NCBI GenBank assembly: GCA_022710485.1 | Contig: JAKLGU010000004.1 | Span: forward strand, 1 to 64,000 | Direction: 5' to 3' | Length of the DNA: 64,000 nt | Source of the DNA: Gemmatimonadota bacterium | GTDB lineage: Bacteria; Gemmatimonadota; Gemmatimonadetes; Gemmatimonadales; GWC2-71-9 | Shown: positions 26,539-36,012 of the stretch, piece after piece | Layout: the number at the start of each line of letters is the position of its first letter | Numbering within the stretch: the stretch's first letter is position 1 | Program-made: the position numbers and the translations under genes | The notes under the pieces: model-generated | The model's input: the letters and a program-made list of their open reading frames with translations, nothing else | What the model was told of the DNA's origin: nothing | Database searches by the model: none

Positions 26539-27783
26539 ATGCCGCCACCCCCTGCCCCTCCCCCCTCGACCCCCGAGCGCCTGGAGCAACTCGTCTCCGC
26601 CGGATTGCTCCTGACCTCGGAGCTGTCGCTGGAGGGAGTCCTGCAGCGGGTCGCCGAACTCGCCTGCCAGATCATCGGGGCACGGTACGCCGCCATCGGG
26701 GTGCTGTCGGACGACCACCTCAAGCTCGACGCATTCGTCACGGCCGGCATCGACCACGAAACCAGGACCCGGATCGGCGCCCTGCCGGTCGGCAGGGGCG
26801 TGCTCGGCACGGTCATGCGGGACCGGCGGATCCTCCGGATCGCGGACCTCCAGAAGCACCCCGAATCGACCGGGTTCCCGCCCGGGCATCCGCCGATGAA
26901 GTCGTTCCTCGGCGTACCGATCGAGCGGCGCCGCGGGGTGTTCGGCATCCTCTACCTCACCGAGAAGGTGGACGGGCCGGCCTTCACCGAGGACGACGAG
27001 CACATCGCCCGGCTCCTGGCGGCCCAGGCCGGAGCCGCCGTGGAAAACGCGCGTCTGCACGAGGAGAGCGCCCGCCTCCTGGAGGAGGTCCAGCAGCTGC
27101 AGCGCTCGCGCGAGCGGTTCTTCGCGATGGTCAACCACGAGCTGCGCAATGCCCTCGCCGGGGTGTTCGGCTGGGCCGAAATGCTCGTCCGGAAGAAAGA
27201 CCCGGCGACGGTGCCCAAGGCCGCATTCGAGGTGCTGGATTCCGCCGACCAGGCCATCGCGCTGGTGAACGACCTGCTCGACCTCAGTCGGCTGGACGAG
27301 GACCGGCTCAAGCCGGTCATCAAGGAGGTGGAGCCAGCGGTCATGGTGATGCGGGCGATCGTCCGGGTCACCCCCCAGACGGAGGCCAGCGGCATCAAGG
27401 TCGAGTTCGACTCCGCGCTCCGGGTCGGGACGATCCATACCGACGCCCATCGGGTGGAGCAGATCCTCATCAACCTGCTGGGAAACGCCACTCGGCACGC
27501 GCCGACCGGGACCGCGATCCAGGTGCGCCTCCTCGGCGATCACAGCCGGGTGCGCATCGAAGTGGTGGACGAGGGGCCAGGAGTGGACGAGGATGACCTC
27601 GACCGCATCTTCGACATCTACCAGACCAAGGGCTCCGAGAGCGGCGTCGGGCTTGGGCTGCCGCTCTCCCGCCGGCTGGCTCGGCTCCTCGGGGGCGACC
27701 TGCGGGCCGAGGCCCGGCCCCAAGTCGGGGGCTGCTTCATACTGGAGCTGCCAGGTAGCGGAAAGCTGAAGACTCCTTCATAA
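26539..27783 (+). CDS. Soluble GAF-domain sensor histidine kinase
   Basis: Cytoplasmic sensor kinase of 414 residues. A Pro-rich start is followed by a GAF domain (about residues 15-170), a short coiled coil and a HisKA helix with H-box FFAMVNHELRNALAGVFGW, where the phosphorylated His is near residue 200. The ATPase domain has N box INLLGNATRHAP, G1 DEGPGVDEDD and G2 SGVGLGLPLSRRLA. No membrane segment is seen. An upstream ATG at 26431 is in frame, but the intervening codons (AGA AGA AAG, lower GC) look non-coding and would leave only 15 bases to the divergent gene. Neither start has a clear Shine-Dalgarno. An OmpR-type regulator follows after 43 bases. Confidence 0.92.
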   Translation: MPPPPAPPPSTPERLEQLVSAGLLLTSELSLEGVLQRVAELACQIIGARYAAIGVLSDDHLKLDAFVTAGIDHETRTRIGALPVGRGVLGTVMRDRRILRIADLQKHPESTGFPPGHPPMKSFLGVPIERRRGVFGILYLTEKVDGPAFTEDDEHIARLLAAQAGAAVENARLHEESARLLEEVQQLQRSRERFFAMVNHELRNALAGVFGWAEMLVRKKDPATVPKAAFEVLDSADQAIALVNDLLDLSRLDEDRLKPVIKEVEPAVMVMRAIVRVTPQTEASGIKVEFDSALRVGTIHTDAHRVEQILINLLGNATRHAPTGTAIQVRLLGDHSRVRIEVVDEGPGVDEDDLDRIFDIYQTKGSESGVGLGLPLSRRLARLLGGDLRAEARPQVGGCFILELPGSGKLKTPS

Positions 27784-27826
27784 TGCCTTCCATTGCCGTT
27801 CACTTCCTCCTCATACATTCGAGTCC

Positions 27827-28522
27827 ATGAAAGTTCTCGTCGTGGAGGACGACCGGAAGGTCGCCGGATTCATCGAACAGGGCCTGAAGGAAGAGGGCTG
27901 GACCGTGGATGTCGCGCCGGACGGCGACGAAGCCACCATGCTGGCCCACGTCTATCAGTATGACGTCATCCTGCTCGATGTCGTGTTGCCCAAGAAGAAC
28001 GGCTTCCAGGTGGCGGCGGAACTCCGCCGCGAGGGGCGGAACACCCCCATCCTGATGCTCACCTCGCGGGACGCGGTGGAAGACGTGGTCCGCGGCCTCG
28101 ATGCGGGGGCGGACGACTACCTCGCCAAGCCGTTCCGCTTCGAGGAACTCCTGGCCCGCATGCGTGCCCTCGTGCGGCGCGGCGGTGCCGAGCGCCTCGA
28201 GACGCTCCGCTACGGTCCGCTGTCGATGGATCGCTTGCGTCACGAGGTCCGCATGGACGACCAGCCCATGGACCTGACCCCCAAGGAATTCCAGCTGCTC
28301 GAGTTTTTCCTGCTCCACCCGGAAGAGGTGGTCCGTCGGACCACGCTGCTCGAGAAGGTCTGGGACATGCACTTCGACCCCGAGAGCAACGTGGTGGATG
28401 TGCACGTCGGCAACCTGCGCCGGAAGCTGGCGGCCTCGTCCGGCGGCAACCTGATCTCCACCGTGCGGGGCGTCGGATTCTGCCTCCGCGCCAACCACAC
28501 GGCCGCGACCCGCTCGGCGTGA
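27827..28522 (+). CDS. OmpR-family response regulator
   Basis: Two-component regulator of 231 residues. The receiver domain (1-118) has the acidic VVEDD cluster, phospho-acceptor Asp near 51 in ILLDVVLPKKNG, the TS motif and LAKPF with the conserved Lys. A winged-helix DNA-binding domain follows (MDLTPKEFQLLEFFLLHPEEVV, VVDVHVGNLRRKL, TVRGVGFCL). It is presumably the partner of the adjacent GAF kinase. The P-type ATPase start overlaps its stop (GTGA), so the signal system and the transporter are coupled and the ATPase may be a target. Confidence 0.96.
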   Translation: MKVLVVEDDRKVAGFIEQGLKEEGWTVDVAPDGDEATMLAHVYQYDVILLDVVLPKKNGFQVAAELRREGRNTPILMLTSRDAVEDVVRGLDAGADDYLAKPFRFEELLARMRALVRRGGAERLETLRYGPLSMDRLRHEVRMDDQPMDLTPKEFQLLEFFLLHPEEVVRRTTLLEKVWDMHFDPESNVVDVHVGNLRRKLAASSGGNLISTVRGVGFCLRANHTAATRSA

Positions 28523-30378
28523 CCCGCCGATTGCCCCCGGCGCTCGTGCCGGGGGCCGCACTGGTCTTCATTCTCGCCGGCCTGTTCGCACGGCTCCAGC
28601 CCGATCTCTCGGGGTGGAGCCGTTCCATCTGGATGGCCGGGCTCGTCCTGACCGGCCTCCCGGTGGCCTTCCGGACGCTGGCCGGGCTCTTCCGCGGGCG
28701 GGCGGCCGCCGACATCGTGGCCATGCTGGCCATCCTGGCCGCCGTCCCGCTCGGCGAGCCACTGGCGGGCCTGGTGGTGGTGCTGATGCAGACCGGCGGC
28801 GAGGCGCTCGAGCGCTTCGCCGAGGGAAGGGCCAGCGCCGCCGTCCGCGCGCTGGAAGAGTCCGCGCCGCACGAGGCGCACCGGCTCCGCGCCGACGGCA
28901 CCGTCGAGGACATCGCCGCCGACGAGGTGGCGGTCGCCGACCTGCTGCTGGTCCGGCCCGGGGAGATGCTCCCCTGCGACGCCGTCGTCACGATCGGCTC
29001 GTCGCACGTGGACGTCTCGCGGCTGACGGGGGAGCCGGTGCCGGTCAGCGCCGGGCCCGGGAGCCGGCTGCCGAGCGGCTCGGTGAACGGGGAGAGCCCG
29101 CTCACGGTCCGGGCCGAGGCGCTCGCCTCGCAAAGCCTGTATGCGCGCATCGTGGAGCTGGTGCGCTCCGCCCAGGCGAGCAAGGCGCCGCTCCAGCGGC
29201 TTGCGGACCGATATGCGGTCTGGTTCACGCCGCTGACGCTCGCGGTGTGCGTGGTGGCGTTCCTGGTCTCGCACGATGCCCGGCGGGTGCTCGCGGTGCT
29301 GGTGGTGGCCACCCCGTGCCCCCTGATCCTCGCCACGCCGGTGGCCATCATCGGCGGCCTCAACCGGGCGGCGCGCCGCCAGATCGTCATCCGGAACGGC
29401 GTGGCCCTCGAGCAACTCGGCGGCGTCACGGCGGCCCTGTTCGACAAGACGGGCACACTCACCATCGGCCATCCTGCGCTGGCCCGCGTCGCGCCGGTGG
29501 CGCCCTTTACCGAGGTGGAGGTGCTGGCGCTGGCCGGCGCGGTCGAGCATGGCTCAGGGCACCTGCTCGCCCGCTCGGTCGTCGAAGGCGCGCGGAGTCG
29601 AGGCGTCGGACTTCCCGCCGCGAACGAGATCCGCGAGGCGCCGGGGGAGGGCGTGGAGGGACGCGTCGAGGGGCGTGTCGTGGTGGTCGGGGCGCGAGAA
29701 TATGTGCGCCGCATGGCGCCGGGGGCGGTGGAGGCGCTCGACGCGACCGACGGGAATCGCGCCGCGCTCCGCGCCTACGTGGCGGTGGACGGACGCGCCG
29801 CCGGCTTCCTGGAGTTCGCCGACGCGGTGCGCCCGGAGGCCGCCGCCCTCCTCAGCCGCCTCCGCGCCCTGGGGATCGGGCGCATGGCGCTGCTCTCCGG
29901 CGACCGCCGGGAAAACGTCGAGGCCATGGGCGCCGCGCTCGGCTTCACCGAGACGCACGCCGACCTCCTGCCGCACGACAAGGTGCGACTGCTCGAGGAG
30001 GCGCTCGCGTCAGGCGAGCGCGTCGTGATGGTGGGCGACGGCACTAACGACGCCCCCGCCCTCAGTACCGCCACCGTGGGCATCGCCCTCGCCTCGCACG
30101 GCGGCGGCATCACCGCGGAGGCGGCCGACATCGTGATCCTGGCGGACGACCTCGGGCGCGTGGCCGAGGCCATCGAGACCAGCCGGTGGACGATGCGCAT
30201 CGCCCGCCAGAGCATCTGGGCCGGCCTCGGGATGAGCGGCGTCGCCATGATCGTGGCGGCGGCCGGCTACATTCCGCCGATCGCCGGGGCCGTGCTGCAG
30301 GAAGTGATCGACATTGCCGTGATCCTCAACGCGCTCCGGGCCGCCCGACCGGCCCCGGCGCTCACACCGCAGGCCTGA
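28519..30378 (+). CDS. Heavy-metal P1B-type ATPase with a TPCP membrane motif
   Basis: Metal-pumping ATPase of 619 residues. It starts at a GTG that overlaps the regulator stop. No N-terminal metal-binding domain is present. Visible elements are the actuator motif TGEP, the phosphorylation motif DKTGT (Asp near 309), the nucleotide-domain His in an EHGSGHLLARSV-like segment and the hinge GDGTNDAPAL. The membrane metal site reads TPCPLILATP with the Cys near 267, instead of CPC or SPC, so the cargo is uncertain. It lies 36 bases before the cbb3 oxidase operon. It might supply or clear a metal for the same regulatory response. Confidence 0.9.
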   Translation: MTRRLPPALVPGAALVFILAGLFARLQPDLSGWSRSIWMAGLVLTGLPVAFRTLAGLFRGRAAADIVAMLAILAAVPLGEPLAGLVVVLMQTGGEALERFAEGRASAAVRALEESAPHEAHRLRADGTVEDIAADEVAVADLLLVRPGEMLPCDAVVTIGSSHVDVSRLTGEPVPVSAGPGSRLPSGSVNGESPLTVRAEALASQSLYARIVELVRSAQASKAPLQRLADRYAVWFTPLTLAVCVVAFLVSHDARRVLAVLVVATPCPLILATPVAIIGGLNRAARRQIVIRNGVALEQLGGVTAALFDKTGTLTIGHPALARVAPVAPFTEVEVLALAGAVEHGSGHLLARSVVEGARSRGVGLPAANEIREAPGEGVEGRVEGRVVVVGAREYVRRMAPGAVEALDATDGNRAALRAYVAVDGRAAGFLEFADAVRPEAAALLSRLRALGIGRMALLSGDRRENVEAMGAALGFTETHADLLPHDKVRLLEEALASGERVVMVGDGTNDAPALSTATVGIALASHGGGITAEAADIVILADDLGRVAEAIETSRWTMRIARQSIWAGLGMSGVAMIVAAAGYIPPIAGAVLQEVIDIAVILNALRAARPAPALTPQA

Positions 30379-30414
30379 GGCCTGACACCACCACACGCCG
30401 GACCGGGAGCCGCC

Positions 30415-32598
<2,184 letters not shown>

Positions 32599-32599
32599 C

Positions 32600-32803
32600 A
32601 TGCGCCTCTCCGACATCATGAGCCACGCCGGGCTCTCGACTTACGCGGAAGTCGCGCTGGTCATCTTCATGATCGCCTTCCTGCTGATCGCGGTCGGGGT
32701 CTTCGCCCCGTCGCGGAAGCGTGAGTTCGACGAGGCCAGCCGCATGCCGCTGGACGACGTCCACCCCCAGTCACCGCGCCAGAGCCGAGGAGATGCGTCA
32801 TGA
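32600..32803 (+). CDS. ccoQ: Cytochrome cbb3 oxidase small subunit, CcoQ-like
   Basis: A 67-residue protein with one membrane helix (EVALVIFMIAFLLIAVGVF) followed by a charged cytoplasmic tail with SRKREFDEASRMPLDD, typical of CcoQ. It lies between ccoNO (1 base after its stop) and ccoP (4-base overlap), its usual place, and stabilises the complex in other species. Confidence 0.88.
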   Translation: MRLSDIMSHAGLSTYAEVALVIFMIAFLLIAVGVFAPSRKREFDEASRMPLDDVHPQSPRQSRGDAS

Positions 32804-33390
32804 GCGCCTCGCACGACGAAGACCGGCTGCTCCATCACGACTACGACGGCATCCAGGAGTACGACAACCCGATGCCGCGGTGGTGGCTGTACATCTTCTG
32901 GGGCACGATCGTCTGGGCCGTGCTGTTCTGGTTCAACGTGCCCGGCATCGGCGTGGGCCAGGGACGGATCGCCGACTACGACGCCTCCGTGGCGGCCGCC
33001 AACGCGGCCCGCCCGCCCGAGCCCGTCGCAGGCCCGAGCGCCGACCAGCTCCTTGCGATGAGCAAGGACCCGGCCGCGTTGGCGAGCGGGAAGACGGTGT
33101 TTGGCGCCTACTGCGTCGCCTGCCACGGACCCGACGGCGGCGGCGTCATCGGGCCCAACCTGACGGACGCCTTCTGGATTCATGGTGGGAGCCCTGCGGC
33201 CGTGTATGCCACCGTCCACGACGGTGTCCTCGCCAAGGGGATGCCAGCGTGGGGGCAGAGCCTGAAGCCGGACGAAGTTACTGCGGTCGTCGCGTACGTC
33301 ATCTCGCTGCAGGGCACCACCCCGGCCGCGCCGAAGCCGCCGGAGGGCACCGCGGACACGGCGGCCGCCACCCCGGCGAGCGGGAGCTAG
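32800..33390 (+). CDS. ccoP: Cytochrome cbb3 oxidase subunit III, single-haem form
   Basis: Membrane-anchored cytochrome c subunit of 196 residues. The start MSASHDEDRLLHHDYDGIQEY is the CcoP signature, followed by the helix PRWWLYIFWGTIVWAVLFWF. Only one haem c motif is present, CVACH at 105-109, with a likely Met ligand in KGMPAW. Proteobacterial CcoP has about 300 residues and two haems; here one cytochrome domain is missing. The Ala/Pro-rich tail is probably disordered. Confidence 0.95.
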   Translation: MSASHDEDRLLHHDYDGIQEYDNPMPRWWLYIFWGTIVWAVLFWFNVPGIGVGQGRIADYDASVAAANAARPPEPVAGPSADQLLAMSKDPAALASGKTVFGAYCVACHGPDGGGVIGPNLTDAFWIHGGSPAAVYATVHDGVLAKGMPAWGQSLKPDEVTAVVAYVISLQGTTPAAPKPPEGTADTAAATPASGS

Positions 33391-33407
33391 GGAGAGAAGC
33401 GAAGGCC

Positions 33408-34829
33408 ATGACCACGATCCCGTCGTCGCATCCAAGCGCCCCCGGGCGCGTCCTCTCGACCCTCAACGAGGATGGGTCCCGGCGCTGGCTCCGCCCGAAG
33501 CTCTCCCCTGGGAGCTTCTGGCGGATGCGGCGGGTCGTGGCGTACGCGTTGATGGTGATCTTCTTCCTGATTCCGTATCTCAGGCTGAACGGCAAGCCGC
33601 TCGTCCTGCTCGACGTGCCGCACCGGCAGTTCACGCTGATCGGCTACACCTTCCTGCCGACCGACACGCTGCTCTTCATGCTCCTGCTGATGAGCATCGC
33701 CATCTCCATCTTCCTGCTCACGGCGCTCTTCGGCAGGGTCTGGTGCGGGTGGGCCTGTCCGCAGACGGTCTACATGGAGTTCCTCTTCCGGCCCATCGAG
33801 CGGTTCTTCGAGGGAGGCCGGAGCGGGTCGCTGGCCATGGACAAGGCGGGCGGCGTCAAGGCCAGGCGGCTCGCCAAGAACGGCGTGTACCTCCTCCTGG
33901 CGCTCTTCCTGGCGCACACCTTCCTGGCCTACTTCGTCGGCATCGAGCAGCTGGTGCAGTGGGTCCAGCGGTCGCCGCTGGAACACCCGACGTCGTTCCT
34001 GATCATGGCGGGGACGACGGCGCTCATCTTCTTCGACTTCGCCTATTTCCGCGAGCAGACCTGCCTGGTGGCCTGTCCCTACGGACGCCTCCAGTCGGTG
34101 CTGCTCGACCGGCAGTCGGTCATCGTCGGCTACGACCCTATCCGCGGCGAGCCGCGCGCGCACCAGGTGAAGGACCGCCCCTCGGGCGCCGGCGACTGTA
34201 TCGACTGCGGCGCCTGCGTCCTCACCTGCCCCACTGGCATCGACATCCGCGACGGGCTGCAGATGGAGTGCATCCACTGCACCCAGTGCGCCGACGCCTG
34301 CGACGCCATCATGGACAAGGTCGGGAAGCCGCGGGGCCTCATCCGCTACACCTCGCGCGACGAAGTCGAAGGCAAGCCGACACGCCTCCTCCGGCCCCGC
34401 GTCATACTCTACCCCGCCGCGCTGGTCGTCGCCGTGGGGCTCCTCGCCTTCAACCTCGGCACCAAGGCCGACACCGACGTCACCCTGCTCCGCGGCGCCG
34501 GAGCGCCGTTCACCCGGCAGCCCGACGGCAGCGTCGTGAACCAGGTCCGCGTCAAGATCACCAACCGCGACGCCGCGGAGCGCAGCTACCGGCTCGAGGT
34601 GTCCGGCGTGGAAGGCGCGTCGCTGATCGCGCCCCAGAACCCGGTGGCGGTGCCGGGGTCACGCACCGCCGAGACGAGCATCTTCGTGGTGGTCCCGGAT
34701 GACAGGTTCGAGGACGACCGCCTCCCCTCTGTCATCAGGGTAACCGACGGGGCGGGGTTCACGCTGGACATCCCATTCGAGCTGGTCGGCCCGGCACGTG
34801 AGCACGACGACGCCGGAGACGGGGAGTGA
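33408..34829 (+). CDS. ccoG: cbb3 oxidase accessory protein CcoG
   Basis: Membrane iron-sulfur protein of 473 residues that helps copper delivery to cbb3 oxidase, reported as a Cu(II) reductase. The N-terminal membrane part includes GRVWCGWACPQTVYMEFLF and CLVACPYGRLQSV. Two 4Fe-4S clusters are predicted from CIDCGACVLTCPTGI and CIHCTQCADACDAI. The C-terminal part is a periplasmic Ig-like FixG domain (about 350-470). The ATG at 33408 follows ccoP by 17 bases. The stop overlaps the next gene by 4 bases. Confidence 0.96.
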   Translation: MTTIPSSHPSAPGRVLSTLNEDGSRRWLRPKLSPGSFWRMRRVVAYALMVIFFLIPYLRLNGKPLVLLDVPHRQFTLIGYTFLPTDTLLFMLLLMSIAISIFLLTALFGRVWCGWACPQTVYMEFLFRPIERFFEGGRSGSLAMDKAGGVKARRLAKNGVYLLLALFLAHTFLAYFVGIEQLVQWVQRSPLEHPTSFLIMAGTTALIFFDFAYFREQTCLVACPYGRLQSVLLDRQSVIVGYDPIRGEPRAHQVKDRPSGAGDCIDCGACVLTCPTGIDIRDGLQMECIHCTQCADACDAIMDKVGKPRGLIRYTSRDEVEGKPTRLLRPRVILYPAALVVAVGLLAFNLGTKADTDVTLLRGAGAPFTRQPDGSVVNQVRVKITNRDAAERSYRLEVSGVEGASLIAPQNPVAVPGSRTAETSIFVVVPDDRFEDDRLPSVIRVTDGAGFTLDIPFELVGPAREHDDAGDGE

Positions 34830-35311
34830 CGGCCGCACGGTGGTGGCCTGCCGCCCTCGTGGCGGCGCTCGTGGTCACGGTGGCCGCAAACTTCGCGCTC
34901 CTGTGGAAGGCAAACAGCGACCCATCCTTTGCCGTGGAACCCGATTACTACCAGCGCGCCGTGCTGTGGGACTCTACTGTGGCCCGGCGCGCGCGGAGCG
35001 ACGCCCTCCACTGGCGGGCCTCGGTCCTGATGTCGCCGCCCGAGGGCGGCCAGGCGACCATCGTCGTGAACCTCACCACCGCCGGCGGGAGCCCCGTGGA
35101 CTCCGCCGACGTGCGCGTCGAAGCGAGTCACAACGCCGAGGGTGCCAACCTCCACGAAGCCCGGCTCCTCGCCACGGGACCGGGGCTCTACGCAGCCCGG
35201 ATCTCCTCCACCGCGCAGGGGCTCTGGCGCGTGGACCTTACCGCCTCGCGCGGCCCGGATCAGTTCGTCCAGCGGACGACGGTGGACAACGGCGCGCCCG
35301 GGGCGCCATGA
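34826..35311 (+). CDS. ccoH: FixH/CcoH-like protein
   Basis: A 161-residue single-pass protein. An N-terminal helix (WWPAALVAALVVTVAANFALLWKA) is followed by SFAVEPDYYQRAVLWDS, the hallmark of FixH proteins, and a beta-rich periplasmic domain. It starts at GTG overlapping the ccoG stop. FixH/CcoH proteins help assemble the cbb3 complex. Confidence 0.88.
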   Translation: MTAARWWPAALVAALVVTVAANFALLWKANSDPSFAVEPDYYQRAVLWDSTVARRARSDALHWRASVLMSPPEGGQATIVVNLTTAGGSPVDSADVRVEASHNAEGANLHEARLLATGPGLYAARISSTAQGLWRVDLTASRGPDQFVQRTTVDNGAPGAP

Positions 35312-36012
35312 CCGCGCTCGTCCTCTCCGTCCTCGGCGCCAGCCTGCTCGGCAGCCCGCACTGCGCGGCGATGTGCGGCGGGTTCGTCTGCTTCTTCAGC
35401 GGACAGCAGGACGCACGGCCGAGCCGGCTGACGCACGCCGCCTACCACGCCGGCCGGCTGGTGTCCTATTCCTTGCTTGGGCTCGCAGCGGGGATGGCGG
35501 GCGCGGGGTTCGACCTGGCCGGCCAGCTGGCCGGCTTCCAGCGCCCCGCCGCCGTGGCCGCCGGGCTGTTGCTTGTGCTCTGGGGGCTCGCGAAGCTCGC
35601 CGCCGCCGGCGGCATCGGGCGAAGTGCCACTGCCGCGCCCGCCGGATTCCAGCGCCTCTTCACCCGCGCCATCGCCCGTCTGGCGGACAAACCGCCGATC
35701 GTGCGCGCGCTCACGATCGGACTCCTCACCGCGCTCCTCCCCTGCGGCTGGCTGTACGTCTTCGTGGCCACGGCGGCGAGCACCGGATCGGGGCCGGGCG
35801 GCGCACTCGTCATGGCCGCGTTCTGGGCCGGTACCGTTCCGGTGCTGGCGGGCGTGGGCGCACTCGCGCAGCGCGCAGCCGGCCCGCTCCGCGCCCGGCT
35901 CCCGGTCCTCACCGCGGCGCTGCTGGTCGTGCTTGGCGTGCTCACCGTGGCAGGCAAGTTCCAGCCCGCCCACGCATCCCACCCGCCTGCCGCGGCGCAT
36001 GACCACCATTAG
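35308..36012 (+). CDS. SafE-type membrane protein of cbb3 assembly
   Basis: Sulfite exporter TauE/SafE-family protein of 234 residues, with six or seven hydrophobic helices. Motifs are GSPHCAAMCGGFVCFF near residue 20 and LPCGWLYVF near 155. These Cys-containing repeats resemble the DsbD-like copper or thiol-handling proteins found in cco operons. A His-rich tail (HASHPPAAAHDHH) may bind metal. The start overlaps ccoH by 4 bases and the end overlaps ccoI by 14 bases. Precise substrate unknown. Confidence 0.85.
   Translation: MTALVLSVLGASLLGSPHCAAMCGGFVCFFSGQQDARPSRLTHAAYHAGRLVSYSLLGLAAGMAGAGFDLAGQLAGFQRPAAVAAGLLLVLWGLAKLAAAGGIGRSATAAPAGFQRLFTRAIARLADKPPIVRALTIGLLTALLPCGWLYVFVATAASTGSGPGGALVMAAFWAGTVPVLAGVGALAQRAAGPLRARLPVLTAALLVVLGVLTVAGKFQPAHASHPPAAAHDHH

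Noticed and set aside
25582..27723. A 713-residue reading of the second universal stress gene
   Set aside because: Everything upstream of 26415 is antisense to the GAF kinase; the universal stress domain itself starts at 26415.
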